Shown: positions 7,721-16,151, counted from the stretch's first letter. The stretch: DNA of 64,000 nt from JANQOZ01 sp045106555 (GCA_045106555.1 JBGCET010000010.1:1-64000), one strand, 5' to 3'. The notes: generated by a model not told the origin, from the letters alone. Translations and numbers: made by a program.

Positions 7721-8465
7721 CAGTGGGGGCGATGGAGATGGCGCTGACCATGCGGCCAGTGACGCCGTCACGGCGGTAGGAAAAAAAGCGCTGAGCGTCG
7801 GAATAGGTGCAAAGATTGCTGGCAAAAATCTGGTGAAATCCCAACCGCTGCAGCCGTCGCTGAGCCAGCCCCGGCAAATCAGCCAGCCAGTGATTAGAAT
7901 CCGTTTGCTCAAACAGAGTTTTGTCCATGCTGTGCTGCTGGCAAAACGCCTCAACCACATCGCTGCCTACCTCAAAATGACGGGGGCCGATGGCAGGCCC
8001 TAGCCAAATCAGGGTTGTGTCCGCACTGGCCTGCATAGCGCTCAATGCCGCCTCCAATACACCGCCAGCCAGGCCGCGCCAGCCTGCATGCACCGCGGCA
8101 ATTCGACGTTGGGTCACATCGCAAACCAACACCGGCAAACAGTCGGCGGTCTGCACCAGACAAAGCTGACCGGCCAGCGCGGTCCATGCTCCATCGGCCT
8201 TAACTTGGGTGATTGGTTGCCCCTTCAATTCAATGATATCGCTGCCGTGGACCTGCTTCAGCCAGGTGGCAACAGCCGAACAGTCCGCCAGAGCCAACTG
8301 ACGATTGTGCGCTACGTGACCGGGCACATCGCCAGCGGTAAAACCCAAATTCAGTGACGCATACGCCCCCTCACTCACGCCTCCGCCGCGGGTCGTGCTG
8401 AACGCAGTCACCCAGTCCGGGGCCGGCCAATCAGGCATAATTGGCGTCACTGGATCACCCATCAA
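7716..8465 (-). CDS. pgeF: Peptidoglycan editing factor / purine nucleoside phosphorylase (YfiH/LACC1 family)
   Basis: A 249-residue protein of the YfiH (DUF152, multi-copper polyphenol oxidase laccase-like) family. The zinc/catalytic signature is complete: His in KQVHGSD, Cys in QTADCLPVLV and His in AAVHAGWRG. Related proteins cleave adenosine and other purine nucleosides, and the E. coli protein affects which amino acid MurC adds to peptidoglycan precursors. The start ATG at 8465 overlaps the rluD stop by 11 bases (a second ATG follows directly), which points to translational coupling. The stop lies within the presumed clpB -35 element. Confidence 0.9.
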   Translation of the reverse strand: MMGDPVTPIMPDWPAPDWVTAFSTTRGGGVSEGAYASLNLGFTAGDVPGHVAHNRQLALADCSAVATWLKQVHGSDIIELKGQPITQVKADGAWTALAGQLCLVQTADCLPVLVCDVTQRRIAAVHAGWRGLAGGVLEAALSAMQASADTTLIWLGPAIGPRHFEVGSDVVEAFCQQHSMDKTLFEQTDSNHWLADLPGLAQRRLQRLGFHQIFASNLCTYSDAQRFFSYRRDGVTGRMVSAISIAPTA

Positions 8466-9453
8466 GCCGTTGACCGGGGTCTGACGCGACCGCCTGGGAC
8501 AGGCGCATCAAATCGTCAGGAAGCGGCGCATCGAAGGACACCCGATCACCCGACCCCGGATGATCGAACGCCAGCGTCCGGGCATGCAGGGCCTGACGAC
8601 GATGGCCTCTCAACACCTCCAACAGATTGTCACCGGCTGCGGCGGGTGGTCGAAAACGCCCCCCATACACCTGATCGCCAACAATGGGCCAACGTTGGTG
8701 GGACAAGTGGACCCGAATCTGGTGGGTTCGCCCGGTTTCCAGCCTCACGGTAAGCTCAGTGAAAGACATAAACCGGTTCAGCAGCCGATAATGGGTAACG
8801 GCGGGTTTGCCGTCGTCTCGAACAGCCACCCGCTTACGATCGACTGGATGCCTTCCTAACGGCAGATCCACCGTGTCGCCGCTGACCAGGGCACCGTAGA
8901 CCAAGGCCCAATATTCCCGCTTCACCGACCTTGCTTCCAATTGACGCACCAATGAGGCATGGGCAGTGAGCGTCCGAGCCACGACCAGCAGGCCGCTGGT
9001 ATCTTTGTCCAGCCGATGAACAATTCCAGCGCGAGGCAGCTGTTTCAGTTCAGCATCCAGGTTCAGCAGTGCGTTGAGCAAGGTGCCGTCGGCATGCCCA
9101 GCCGCCGGATGAACCACAAGGCCCGGTGGCTTATTGACAACAAAAAAATGCGGGTCGCTGTGGATGAGATCGAGCTCCAGAGGCTGAGCGTGATCTTCAA
9201 TCTGGTCTTGCAGGGTCGCCTCAACGGTAATGGCTTCGCCGCCGAATACCTTGGCGCTGGGTTTTGCTGGGCGCCCCTCAACCTGCACAAAACCTTGCTT
9301 AATCCACTGGGTCAGACGGGACCGGGAGAAATCCCCCAACTGCTGAGCCAACAGCTGATCCAGGCGCTGGCCTTTGGGATTTTCCGGCGCTTCGAGGGTG
9401 GCGCGCACCACTTTTGCTTCTTTGTCAGTCATATGACAACGTTTTTTTGCCAT
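8455..9453 (-). CDS. rluD: 23S rRNA pseudouridine synthase D
   Basis: RluA-family pseudouridine synthase expected to modify the helix 69 uridines of 23S rRNA (1911/1915/1917 in E. coli). An N-terminal S4 RNA-binding domain (about residues 25-85, RLDQLLAQQLGDFSRSRLTQWI) precedes the catalytic domain with HRLDKDTSGLLVVA, which holds the catalytic Asp, and RTHQIRVHL. At 332 residues it is of usual length. ATG at 9453 and ATG at 9432 (MTDKEAK) are both possible starts; neither has a strong Shine-Dalgarno. Divergent to bamD and followed by pgeF, as in Pseudomonas. Confidence 0.95.
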   Translation of the reverse strand: MAKKRCHMTDKEAKVVRATLEAPENPKGQRLDQLLAQQLGDFSRSRLTQWIKQGFVQVEGRPAKPSAKVFGGEAITVEATLQDQIEDHAQPLELDLIHSDPHFFVVNKPPGLVVHPAAGHADGTLLNALLNLDAELKQLPRAGIVHRLDKDTSGLLVVARTLTAHASLVRQLEARSVKREYWALVYGALVSGDTVDLPLGRHPVDRKRVAVRDDGKPAVTHYRLLNRFMSFTELTVRLETGRTHQIRVHLSHQRWPIVGDQVYGGRFRPPAAAGDNLLEVLRGHRRQALHARTLAFDHPGSGDRVSFDAPLPDDLMRLSQAVASDPGQRLDG

Positions 9454-9512
9454 TTCGCCGTGTTTTTTTGGGTATCATGCTCGGCCTGTCTGGTTGGTAT
9501 CTGTGTTTGTTC

Positions 9513-10346
9513 ATGGCAAAAAACCCACAATACTCACGTTTGTTGCGCCGCGTCTCGGCTCTCTCATTGGCCCTGGCGCTATCCGTACTGGTTGCTGCCT
9601 GTGGTTCAGACGGCGAGGAGCGCGAGGATAACACCGTTACCGCATCGGAACTGTACGACCGGGCCAAGCAGTCTCTGGCCAACGGTTCCTACGACAGAGC
9701 CATTTTCCAATACCGCCAGATGCAGTCCCGCTTTCCTTTTGGCCGCTACGCGGAGCAGGCGCAGCTTGAGTTGGCTTATGCCTACTACAAGAACTTTGAG
9801 CCCGATCTGGCCACCAACACGCTGGACCGGTTTCTGCGCACCTATCCGACCCACGAACACGTCGATTACGCCCACTACCTGAAGGGACTGGTCAACTTCT
9901 CGCGCAACCGCGGCCTGCTAGGTCGACTGCTGAACGTGGATTCCAGCACCCGGGATTTGGAATTTGCGAGAGCGTCATTCACCGCATTTGGCGAACTGGT
10001 CCAGCGCTACCCCAACAGTGAATACGCCGAGGATGCCCGCGAACGCATGTTGTTCCTGCGCAACGAAATGGCCTCCTACGAAATTTCCGTAGCGGAGTAC
10101 TATTACCGCCGCAGAGCGTACGTCGCTGCCGCCAATCGGGCCAAATATGTGGTCGAGAACTTTCAGGAAGCCCCCCAAGCAGGCGATGCGCTAGCTATCA
10201 TGAGCCAGTCTTATGAGAAACTGGAGCTAACCCAGCTCTCGGAAGACGCCTATCGCGTCCTCAGAATCAACTACCCGGAACACCCCCACCTGACCGGCAA
10301 CTACGCAAAACCCAGCTGGCTAAGCCGCCTTTGGCCCTTCGACTGA
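9513..10346 (+). CDS. bamD: Outer membrane assembly lipoprotein BamD
   Basis: Essential lipoprotein of the Bam complex that inserts beta-barrel proteins into the outer membrane. A lipoprotein signal peptide ends at LSVLVAAC, with the lipidated Cys at residue 30. The mature part is a series of TPR-like helix pairs (ELYDRAKQSLANGSYDRAI, AYAYYKNFEPDLA, KGLVNFSRNRG, ARERMLFLRNEMASYEI). The frame is open further upstream, but ATG 9513 is chosen because it gives the correct signal peptide (MAKNPQYSRLLRR). Length 277 residues, slightly longer than E. coli (245). Divergent from rluD, an arrangement common in gammaproteobacteria. Confidence 0.96.
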   Translation: MAKNPQYSRLLRRVSALSLALALSVLVAACGSDGEEREDNTVTASELYDRAKQSLANGSYDRAIFQYRQMQSRFPFGRYAEQAQLELAYAYYKNFEPDLATNTLDRFLRTYPTHEHVDYAHYLKGLVNFSRNRGLLGRLLNVDSSTRDLEFARASFTAFGELVQRYPNSEYAEDARERMLFLRNEMASYEISVAEYYYRRRAYVAAANRAKYVVENFQEAPQAGDALAIMSQSYEKLELTQLSEDAYRVLRINYPEHPHLTGNYAKPSWLSRLWPFD

Positions 10347-10405
10347 CCAAACATCTGATCAGAAGACGATTCGGCCCCGTAAATGCACGTAGTGCCATCG
10401 TAGAG

Positions 10406-10488
10406 AACGCTGCAAGCGGCCTCCTGTTCAGCGGAATTAAGCGGACCGCAGGGAGCCATCCGCTAAACAGGAGGCCGCTGGTAGCGTT
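10406..10488 (+). repeat. Loop-conserved hairpin element, copy C
   Basis: Core arms of 21 bp (10415-10435 and 10459-10479) have one C/A mismatch (10429/10465). After a symmetrical 3-base internal loop the pairing resumes (AACGCT 10406-10411 with AGCGTT 10483-10488). The loop 10436-10458 holds ATTAAGCGGACCGCAGGGAG and CCA. It lies between the convergent bamD and the small gene at 10541-10666. Confidence 0.9.
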
Positions 10489-10540
10489 ATCGGCGCCAAA
10501 CCAATAAATTCAAAGGCGCGGGGACGGAACTCAAACCCCA

Positions 10541-10666
10541 CTAATGGATGATCCAGCTACTGATCGCCCAAGCCGTAGCAATCTGCGTCGCCAGCAACCC
10601 AACCAATCCCACCGCCATACCCACCGACTGTATCCAATGCTGCTTTCTGTTGGTTTGTGATTCCAT
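10541..10666 (-). CDS. 41-residue small membrane protein, unknown
   Basis: A short frame starting MESQTNRKQHWIQSVGMAVG. It has a polar, basic N-terminus (residues 1-12) and one hydrophobic stretch from about residue 13 to 40 (VGMAVGLVGLLATQIATAWA), ending SSWIIH. GGAGG lies five bases before the ATG, one of the best ribosome binding sites in this region, which is the main reason to call it a gene. Family unknown to me. It converges on bamD, with hairpin copy C between the two 3' ends. It could be an inner-membrane small protein. Coding status is inferred from the Shine-Dalgarno and hydrophobicity only. Confidence 0.55.
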   Translation of the reverse strand: MESQTNRKQHWIQSVGMAVGLVGLLATQIATAWAISSWIIH

Positions 10667-10813
10667 TGCTGCCTCCGTTATTCCTCAAATCTTGCAGCTA
10701 TTGTCCCCAGATGGGCGGTGGCTGTATGTCAAGCACACGACACAGCCAGAATTGCCCGGCCAACAGCCTTGTGCAACGCCCTCCATAACGGCAAACGAAC
10801 GCAGTGCGGCAGC

Positions 10814-10843
10814 AAAAAAAGCCTTTTAAATAGGCTTTTTTTT
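10814..10843. terminator. Bidirectional intrinsic terminator
   Basis: AAAAAAGCCT (10815-10824) pairs with AGGCTTTTTT (10832-10841) around a 7-base A/T loop. T runs follow on both strands. It insulates the phasin promoter region from upstream transcription. Confidence 0.75.
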
Positions 10844-10850
10844 GATCTCT

Positions 10851-10890
10851 TGTTGCAGCGCAACATATTTTTCTGTATTTTGCACTGCAC
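10851..10890. promoter_or_regulatory. Candidate PhaR operators before the phasin gene
   Basis: TGTTGCAGCGCAACA (10851-10865) is a perfect 6+3+6 palindrome, and TTTGCACTGCACAAA (10879-10893) holds a second TGCA-C-TGCA dyad. TGC/GCA-rich dyads of this kind are the known targets of the PHB repressor PhaR in front of phasin genes, and phaR itself is two genes downstream. The regulator assignment is inference. Confidence 0.5.
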
Positions 10891-10930
10891 AAATTAACGA
10901 AACCCGCGAAATCGCGGAAGGATCAATAAA

Positions 10931-11293
10931 ATGAGCGTATTTACCGAAAATATGGAAGTGTTTGCCGATTTTCAAAAGCAGGGCTTTGAGCCAGTTCGAC
11001 AGTTCACCGGCGCTGCCGTTGAAACCTTCGAGACGCTGGCCCGCAAAAACTACGCGTTCGCCGGCGACATGCTGGAGTTCGCCGTTTCTCAAGCCCGCCT
11101 TCCGGTTGAAATCAATGAGCCGAAAGAATTGATTGAGCGCCAGGTTGCTGCCGGTAAGGAATTTACCGAACTGCTGACCAGCCGCACCAACGAATATGTT
11201 GAACTGGGCAAAGCTTTTCAAGAGAAAGCGTCTAACCTGGTGAACGCCGAAGCGCCGAAGGCTGCTCGCAAGACCACCCGCAAAGCTGCTTAA
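10931..11293 (+). CDS. Phasin, PHA granule-associated protein
   Basis: A 120-residue, mostly helical, amphipathic protein (FADFQKQGFEPVRQFTGAAV, FETLARKNYAFAGDMLEFA, KEFTELLTSRTNEYVELGKA) ending in the basic, Ala-rich tail typical of phasins (AARKTTRKAA). Phasins coat polyhydroxyalkanoate granules and control their size and number. AAGGA lies 9 bases before the ATG. Upstream are palindromes suited to PhaR, downstream a strong terminator, then phaR and phaC. The single-gene unit would allow very high expression, as expected for a phasin. Confidence 0.88.
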   Translation: MSVFTENMEVFADFQKQGFEPVRQFTGAAVETFETLARKNYAFAGDMLEFAVSQARLPVEINEPKELIERQVAAGKEFTELLTSRTNEYVELGKAFQEKASNLVNAEAPKAARKTTRKAA

Positions 11294-11313
11294 CCCGCTG
11301 GTAAGATAACGGG

Positions 11314-11345
11314 AAGGCGTCAGCGCAAGCTGGCGCCTTTTCTTT
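11314..11345 (+). terminator. Intrinsic terminator after the phasin gene
   Basis: AAGGCGTCAGC and GCTGGCGCCTT form an 11-bp stem (one mismatch) with a GCAA tetraloop, followed by TTCTTT. It separates the phasin gene from phaR. Confidence 0.8.
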
Positions 11346-11381
11346 CGTACCTCCGTTCACCAAGCAGTCAAAATCGGCAGC

Positions 11382-11843
11382 ATGCCCAAACCCTACCTGA
11401 TCAAGAAATACGCCAATCGGCGCCTCTACGACACGCAGACCAGCAAACACATCACGCTGGATGGTGTTCGCGAGCTGATTGTCGCAGGAAAAAACGTCCA
11501 AATTGTTGACGACAACAGTGGCGACGACCTCACCCGAAGCCTTCTCCTGCAGATTATTGCCGATCAAGAGCAAGCCGGGCGTCCGATTCTGGACGCGGCC
11601 CTGCTAACCCGCCTGATTCGGCTTTACGGAAACCCCATGCAGGACATGATGGGTGAATATCTGCTGAAAAGCTTCGACACCTTCATGACCCAGCAAAACC
11701 GCATGCAGGAACAGATGCGAGCCGCCATGGCGGCAACGCCAATGGCCACCCTGCAAGAGCTTGCGAGCTCCCAGATGAAAGCCTGGCAGGACATGCAGCA
11801 GGCCATGATGGGCAAGAAAACCGACGACGACACCAACGACTGA
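11382..11843 (+). CDS. phaR: Polyhydroxyalkanoate synthesis repressor PhaR
   Basis: A DNA- and PHB-binding regulator of phasin and PHA genes. Residues 1-60 (KPYLIKKYANRRLYDTQTSK, then HITLDGVRELI) are the PhaR DNA-binding domain. Residues about 65-110 form the PHB accumulation regulatory domain (SLLLQIIADQEQ, EYLLKSFDTFMTQQ). The Met/Gln-rich C-terminus (MQEQMRAAMAATP, MKAWQDMQQAMMG) probably binds the polymer. Length 153 residues, normal for the short gammaproteobacterial type. Lies 17 bases before phaC and probably shares its transcript. In the accepted model, free PhaR represses the phasin gene until polymer titrates it away. Confidence 0.92.
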   Translation: MPKPYLIKKYANRRLYDTQTSKHITLDGVRELIVAGKNVQIVDDNSGDDLTRSLLLQIIADQEQAGRPILDAALLTRLIRLYGNPMQDMMGEYLLKSFDTFMTQQNRMQEQMRAAMAATPMATLQELASSQMKAWQDMQQAMMGKKTDDDTND

Positions 11844-11860
11844 AGGATGCGATAGCCACC

Positions 11861-13645
11861 ATGGCCAAGCAAGACACAAACCCCGGCGCCAGCTTCGAGG
11901 CGATGACCTCTGAGTTCATGAAAATCATGGAAAAAAACCAGCAGACATTCGCCGACCTGCTGAAATCCCCCCAGGAAACCCTGGCCGGCATGCTGGACCC
12001 CTTCAACACGCTGGAGTCATTTGGTGAGGGGATGCGACAGCTGTCCATGGACCCACAGAAAATGATGCAGGCCAATATGGACCTGTGGCAACAACATATG
12101 AGCCTGTGGCAGGAAACCACTCGCAAAATGATGGGGCAGGAGTCGGCCACGGTGGCTCAAGCTGAACGTGGCGACCGCCGCTTCAAGAGCACCGAATGGG
12201 ATGAGAACGGCGTGTTCGACGTGATCCGTCAGTCATACCTCATTACTAGCCGATGGCTGACCAAAACGATGTCGGATATTGACGGCCTCAGCGATGACGA
12301 TGCTCGCAAGATTCAATTCCACACCCAGCAGCTCGCTGACGCCATGTCGCCCAGCAATTTCTTCATGACCAACCCGCAAGTCATCAAAGAGACCGTATCA
12401 AGCGGCGGCCAAAACCTCGTTCGCGGCATGCAAAACCTGAAACGGGATCTGGAGGCCGGTGATGGTCAGCTGAAGATTACCATGACCGACGAAGAAGCTT
12501 TCCAGGTTGGCGAAAACATCGCCACGGCGCCGGGCAAGGTGGTGTTTCAAAACGACGTAGTCCAACTCCTGCAGTTCGAGCCGAGCACCAAAACGGTTTT
12601 TAAGCGCCCGCTGCTTATTTTTCCGCCTTGGATCAACAAGTACTACATCCTCGACCTGCAGCCGGAAAACTCCTTTATTCGCTATGCGGTCAGCAAGGGT
12701 TATACGGTGTTTGTTGTGTCCTGGGTGAATCCCGACGCCAAACTGGCGGAAAAAACCATGGACGACTACCTGAAGGAAGGCATTTTAGAAAGCATCGATG
12801 CGGTGGAACAGGCCTCAGGTTCCAGCGAGATGTCGGTAATCGGTTACTGCATCGGCGGAACACTGACCGCCGCCGCCCTGGCCTACCTGGCCGAAAAGGG
12901 TGACAAAAGAATCAAAGCCGCCACCTTTTTTGCTGCCCAAGTCGATTTTTCCGAAGCTGGCGACCTGAAGGTGTTCATCGACGAAAAACAGCTCGAGAGC
13001 CTGGATCAGCGAATGAGCGAACAGGGCTTTTTGGAGGGCGACGACATGTCTACCGCCTTTAACCTGCTTCGCTCCAACGACCTGATCTGGTCTTACTACG
13101 TAAATAACTATCTGCTGGGTAAAGATCCGATGGCGTTCGACCTGCTGTACTGGAACGCTGACGCCACCCGCATGCCCCGCGCCCTGCACATGTTTTACTT
13201 GCGCGAGATGTATCTGAAAAACAACCTGGCCAAACCCGGTGGCATCACCCTGGACGGCGTAGCCATTGACCTTTCCAAAGTGAAGGTGCCGGTATACCTG
13301 CAGGCAGCAAAAGAAGACCACATTGCACCCTACAACTCGGTGTTCAAGGCCACCGGACTGTATAGCGGCCCGGTGCGCTTCATGCTCGCGGGGTCAGGCC
13401 ACATTGCTGGCGTAGTGAATCCGCCTTCAGCGAAAAAATACAACTATTGGATGAACGAAGATCAGCCGGCGGACCTGGATGCGTGGATCGATGGTGCGGA
13501 ATCTCACCCGGGATCCTGGTGGGATGACTGGCATCAATGGCTGTCGAAAAAATCTGGCACCAAAGTAAAAGCCCGGAAACCCGGTGACGGCAAACTCAAG
13601 GTCCTGGAGGATGCGCCGGGATCCTTTGTCTCGGTAAAGAGCTAG
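11861..13645 (+). CDS. phaC: Class I poly(3-hydroxyalkanoate) synthase
   Basis: Polymerises 3-hydroxyacyl-CoA into polyester at the granule surface. An alpha/beta-hydrolase core of 594 residues with the lipase-like box GYCIGG carrying nucleophile Cys330, then Asp486 (AKEDHIAPY) and His514 (GSGHIAGV). The spacing of the triad is the same as in Cupriavidus necator PhaC (319/480/508). The length and absence of a phaE or R partner indicate class I, using short-chain monomers such as 3-hydroxybutyryl-CoA. The N-terminal 100 residues are the variable, Met-rich region. Start ATG 11861 follows AAGGATG. Cotranscribed with phaR; a reductase gene lies 73 bases downstream. Confidence 0.96.
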   Translation: MAKQDTNPGASFEAMTSEFMKIMEKNQQTFADLLKSPQETLAGMLDPFNTLESFGEGMRQLSMDPQKMMQANMDLWQQHMSLWQETTRKMMGQESATVAQAERGDRRFKSTEWDENGVFDVIRQSYLITSRWLTKTMSDIDGLSDDDARKIQFHTQQLADAMSPSNFFMTNPQVIKETVSSGGQNLVRGMQNLKRDLEAGDGQLKITMTDEEAFQVGENIATAPGKVVFQNDVVQLLQFEPSTKTVFKRPLLIFPPWINKYYILDLQPENSFIRYAVSKGYTVFVVSWVNPDAKLAEKTMDDYLKEGILESIDAVEQASGSSEMSVIGYCIGGTLTAAALAYLAEKGDKRIKAATFFAAQVDFSEAGDLKVFIDEKQLESLDQRMSEQGFLEGDDMSTAFNLLRSNDLIWSYYVNNYLLGKDPMAFDLLYWNADATRMPRALHMFYLREMYLKNNLAKPGGITLDGVAIDLSKVKVPVYLQAAKEDHIAPYNSVFKATGLYSGPVRFMLAGSGHIAGVVNPPSAKKYNYWMNEDQPADLDAWIDGAESHPGSWWDDWHQWLSKKSGTKVKARKPGDGKLKVLEDAPGSFVSVKS

Positions 13646-13718
13646 CAACTGGCGAAGGACACACGCAACAATCGCTCCGGCGTAAACGGGGCGCCAACCT
13701 CAAACTCAAGGAAGCGAG

Positions 13719-14483
13719 ATGGAACTACAAGACAAGACAATCGTAATTACTGGCGGCGGACGCGGCCTGGGCGCTGCCATGGCGGCTCGCCTGGCGAACG
13801 CGGGTGCCAAGCTGGCGCTGGTGGACATGGATGCTGACAGCCTGAAAGAAAGTCAGGCTGCATGCACCCAGGCAGGCTCACCTCAGGTCAACACCTATCA
13901 GGTTAACGTCACCAACGAAGACGCCGTGGTAGCCCTGTTCAACGATATCAACAGCGACTTTGGTGCTGTGCATGGCCTGGTAAATAACGCCGGCATTACG
14001 CGAGACGCACTAACTCTCAAGTACAAAGACGGCGAACAGGTCTCCAAAATGTCCATGGAGCAATGGCAGCTGGTGCTGGACGTAAACCTGACCGGGGTGT
14101 TTCTGTGCGGCCGCGAGGCCGCGGCCAAAATGATTGAGGGCGGTAGCAAGGGCTGCATCATCAACATCTCCTCGATTTCCCGGGCTGGCAACATGGGTCA
14201 GCTGAACTACTCGGCCACAAAAGCCGGTGTACAGGCCATGGCGGTGGTTTGGGCCAAAGAATTTGCCCGTTACGGCATACGGTCAGCGTCAGTGGCGCCT
14301 GGATTCATTGGCACCGAGATGGTTACGTCCATGAAGCCCGAAGCGTTGGCAAAATTAAGCGCCATGATCCCCGCCAAACGCGTGGGCGATCCAGACGAAA
14401 TTGCCAGCACGGTGCAGTTCATTTTGGAAAACGACTACGTTAGTGGTCGCTGCTTTGAAGTGGACGGCGCACTGCGTCTGTAG
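13719..14483 (+). CDS. SDR family NAD(P)-dependent reductase (FabG/PhaB-like)
   Basis: A 254-residue classical SDR. It has the glycine motif GGGRGLG (residues 12-18), Asp in LVDMDAD after the second strand (which usually favours NAD(H)), NNAG, the active-site Ser in IINISSIS, and YSATK with Tyr and Lys, then APGFIGTEM. The insert DALTLKYKDGEQVSKMSMEQ is longer than in FabG. Its place just after phaC suggests it makes or oxidises 3-hydroxyacyl-CoA, for example an acetoacetyl-CoA reductase. The acidic residue argues against the usual NADPH-specific PhaB, so the direction and substrate are open. AAGGAAG lies six bases before the ATG. Confidence 0.85.
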   Translation: MELQDKTIVITGGGRGLGAAMAARLANAGAKLALVDMDADSLKESQAACTQAGSPQVNTYQVNVTNEDAVVALFNDINSDFGAVHGLVNNAGITRDALTLKYKDGEQVSKMSMEQWQLVLDVNLTGVFLCGREAAAKMIEGGSKGCIINISSISRAGNMGQLNYSATKAGVQAMAVVWAKEFARYGIRSASVAPGFIGTEMVTSMKPEALAKLSAMIPAKRVGDPDEIASTVQFILENDYVSGRCFEVDGALRL

Positions 14484-14501
14484 CCACTTTGCGTCACTCA
14501 A

Positions 14502-14529
14502 CCAGTGAGGAGGACACTCTCCTCACTGG
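14502..14529. terminator. Hairpin between convergent genes (possible terminator)
   Basis: CCAGTGAGGAG (14502-14512) and CTCCTCACTGG (14519-14529) form a perfect 11-bp stem with a 6-base loop. It overlaps the last codons of nadE and lies just past the stop of the reductase gene. No T run is present, so it may need Rho or only protect the 3' ends. Confidence 0.5.
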
Positions 14530-16145
14530 TCACGCCATCGATTGCTGATGGGATAACGACGATCCCGGCCAAAGGCTCGGGGAGTTACCCTGACGCCAGG
14601 AGCTGATTGTCGGCGCTTGTATTCGTTGATCAATACCAGTCGGGCGACTTTGCGAACTATCTGCTCGTCAAAGCCATCCGCAACAATGTCTTCCACCGAT
14701 TCGTCGTTTTCCACGTAACGGGCAAGAATGTCATCCAGCATGGCATAGGGTGGCAGCGAATCTTCATCTTTTTGATCCGGGGCCAATTCAGCGGAAGGCG
14801 GTCGGTCGATCACGCCCTGAGGAATGGCTTGACTGAGTTCATTGCGGTACACACTCAGCTCGTAGCACAAAGTTTTAACGCAGTCCTTGATTGGCGCGTA
14901 GCCGCCGCACATGTCGCCGTATATGGTGCAGTAGCCCACGGCCACTTCGCTCTTGTTGCCGGTAGTCAGCGCCATGGCACCGGTCTTGTTCGATAACGCC
15001 ATAAGAACATTGCCCCGACAGCGAGCCTGCAGGTTCTCTTCGGTAATATCCGCTTCAGCGTCGCCGAATGCCGGTGCCAGCACCTCCAAAAATGCCTGAA
15101 AGGGCGGCTCAATAGATATGACGTCGTGACGCACGTTCATCCACTCACACTGTTCACGAGCAAGGTCCACACTGAGCTGGGAAGTATGTCGCGAGGGCAT
15201 CATCACCGCGTGCACGTTGTGGGCGCCAAAGGCGTCGACCGCGATGGCCAGGGTCAGGGCGCTGTCGATGCCGCCGGAAAGACCCAACAACACTTTGCTG
15301 AAACCGCTTTTTTGGACGTAGTCTCGAGTGCCTCTGACCAGGGTTTGGTAAACACCAGGCAGTCGCTGCTCCTCGCCATCAGGGACCCAGCCTCGCGCCG
15401 AAAACTGCTTGTCGGCAAAACCAAACCGAAATATTCCGTCCGCATACAGCGGTGTAGGTCCGGTGATGTCGCCATCGGGGGTAATGGCAAATGAGCGGCC
15501 GTCAAACACCAACTCATCCTGCCCCCCCACCAAATTGGCGTAAACCACCGGCTTGCCGCTTTCTCTGGCTCGCAGCCTCAAAGCACGTTCCCGTTCAGCA
15601 CGCTTGTAAACGTGATACGGCGAGGCGTTGGGCACCACGATTATGTCGCAGCCATCCGCAGCGGCCACTCGTGTCGGGTCAGCTTCCCAGATATCTTCGC
15701 AGATCAGCACTCCGACGCGTTGACCGCGCAGGGTGACCGTCAGCGGGCGATTGCCAGACTGGAAATAACGTTTCTCATCAAATACCGCGTAATTGGGTAA
15801 GGCCTGCTTGCGGTATTGACCAAGAATCTGGCCATCGCGAATCCAACTGACCGCGTTATACAACGCGCCATCTTCCTGCAAGGGGTGCCCCAGCAGCACG
15901 TCGGGGCCAGAAATCTCGCCTACCAGCGCGGCCAACTGGTCGTTGGAGGACTCCAGAAAACCGTGCCGGTACAGTAGATCTTCGGGCGGATAGCCGGTTA
16001 AGGTGAGTTCGGGAAAAATCACCAGGTGAGCGCTTGCGCCCACCTCTTTGAGTGCCGCTCTGACGCGGTCAGCGTTGCCGACCACGTCACCCACTGGGAA
16101 GTCCCTTTGGACAGCGGCGATGATCAGACCATCAGAATCTGCCAT
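14523..16145 (-). CDS. nadE: Glutamine-dependent NAD+ synthase
   Basis: Makes NAD+ from deamido-NAD+, ATP and glutamine. The N-terminal 260 residues are a nitrilase-type amidase domain (FPELTLTGYPPEDLL with the Glu, and the Cys in GVLICEDIWE) that supplies ammonia. The C-terminal part is the synthetase with PP-loop LLGLSGGIDSALTLAI and CTIYGDMCGGYAPIKD. The 540-residue two-domain form is the glutamine-using type, as in many gammaproteobacteria other than E. coli. ATG at 16145 lies 6 bases after the sucD stop, so it is the last gene of sucC-sucD-nadE. Confidence 0.95.
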   Translation of the reverse strand: MADSDGLIIAAVQRDFPVGDVVGNADRVRAALKEVGASAHLVIFPELTLTGYPPEDLLYRHGFLESSNDQLAALVGEISGPDVLLGHPLQEDGALYNAVSWIRDGQILGQYRKQALPNYAVFDEKRYFQSGNRPLTVTLRGQRVGVLICEDIWEADPTRVAAADGCDIIVVPNASPYHVYKRAERERALRLRARESGKPVVYANLVGGQDELVFDGRSFAITPDGDITGPTPLYADGIFRFGFADKQFSARGWVPDGEEQRLPGVYQTLVRGTRDYVQKSGFSKVLLGLSGGIDSALTLAIAVDAFGAHNVHAVMMPSRHTSQLSVDLAREQCEWMNVRHDVISIEPPFQAFLEVLAPAFGDAEADITEENLQARCRGNVLMALSNKTGAMALTTGNKSEVAVGYCTIYGDMCGGYAPIKDCVKTLCYELSVYRNELSQAIPQGVIDRPPSAELAPDQKDEDSLPPYAMLDDILARYVENDESVEDIVADGFDEQIVRKVARLVLINEYKRRQSAPGVRVTPRAFGRDRRYPISNRWRDQ

Positions 16146-16151
16146 CAGACA

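Larger units (their letters stand above)
10347..10930. other. Gap between bamD and the phasin gene
   Basis: This 584-base gap holds hairpin copy C, the 41-codon minus-strand gene, a bidirectional terminator (10815-10841) and dyads before the phasin gene (10851-10890). Nothing else recognisable was seen, for example in 10680-10800. Confidence 0.7.

Noticed and set aside
10548..10829. Plus-strand 93-codon frame in the bamD-phasin gap
   Set aside because: No ribosome binding site and odd composition. The opposite strand holds a shorter frame with a strong Shine-Dalgarno.
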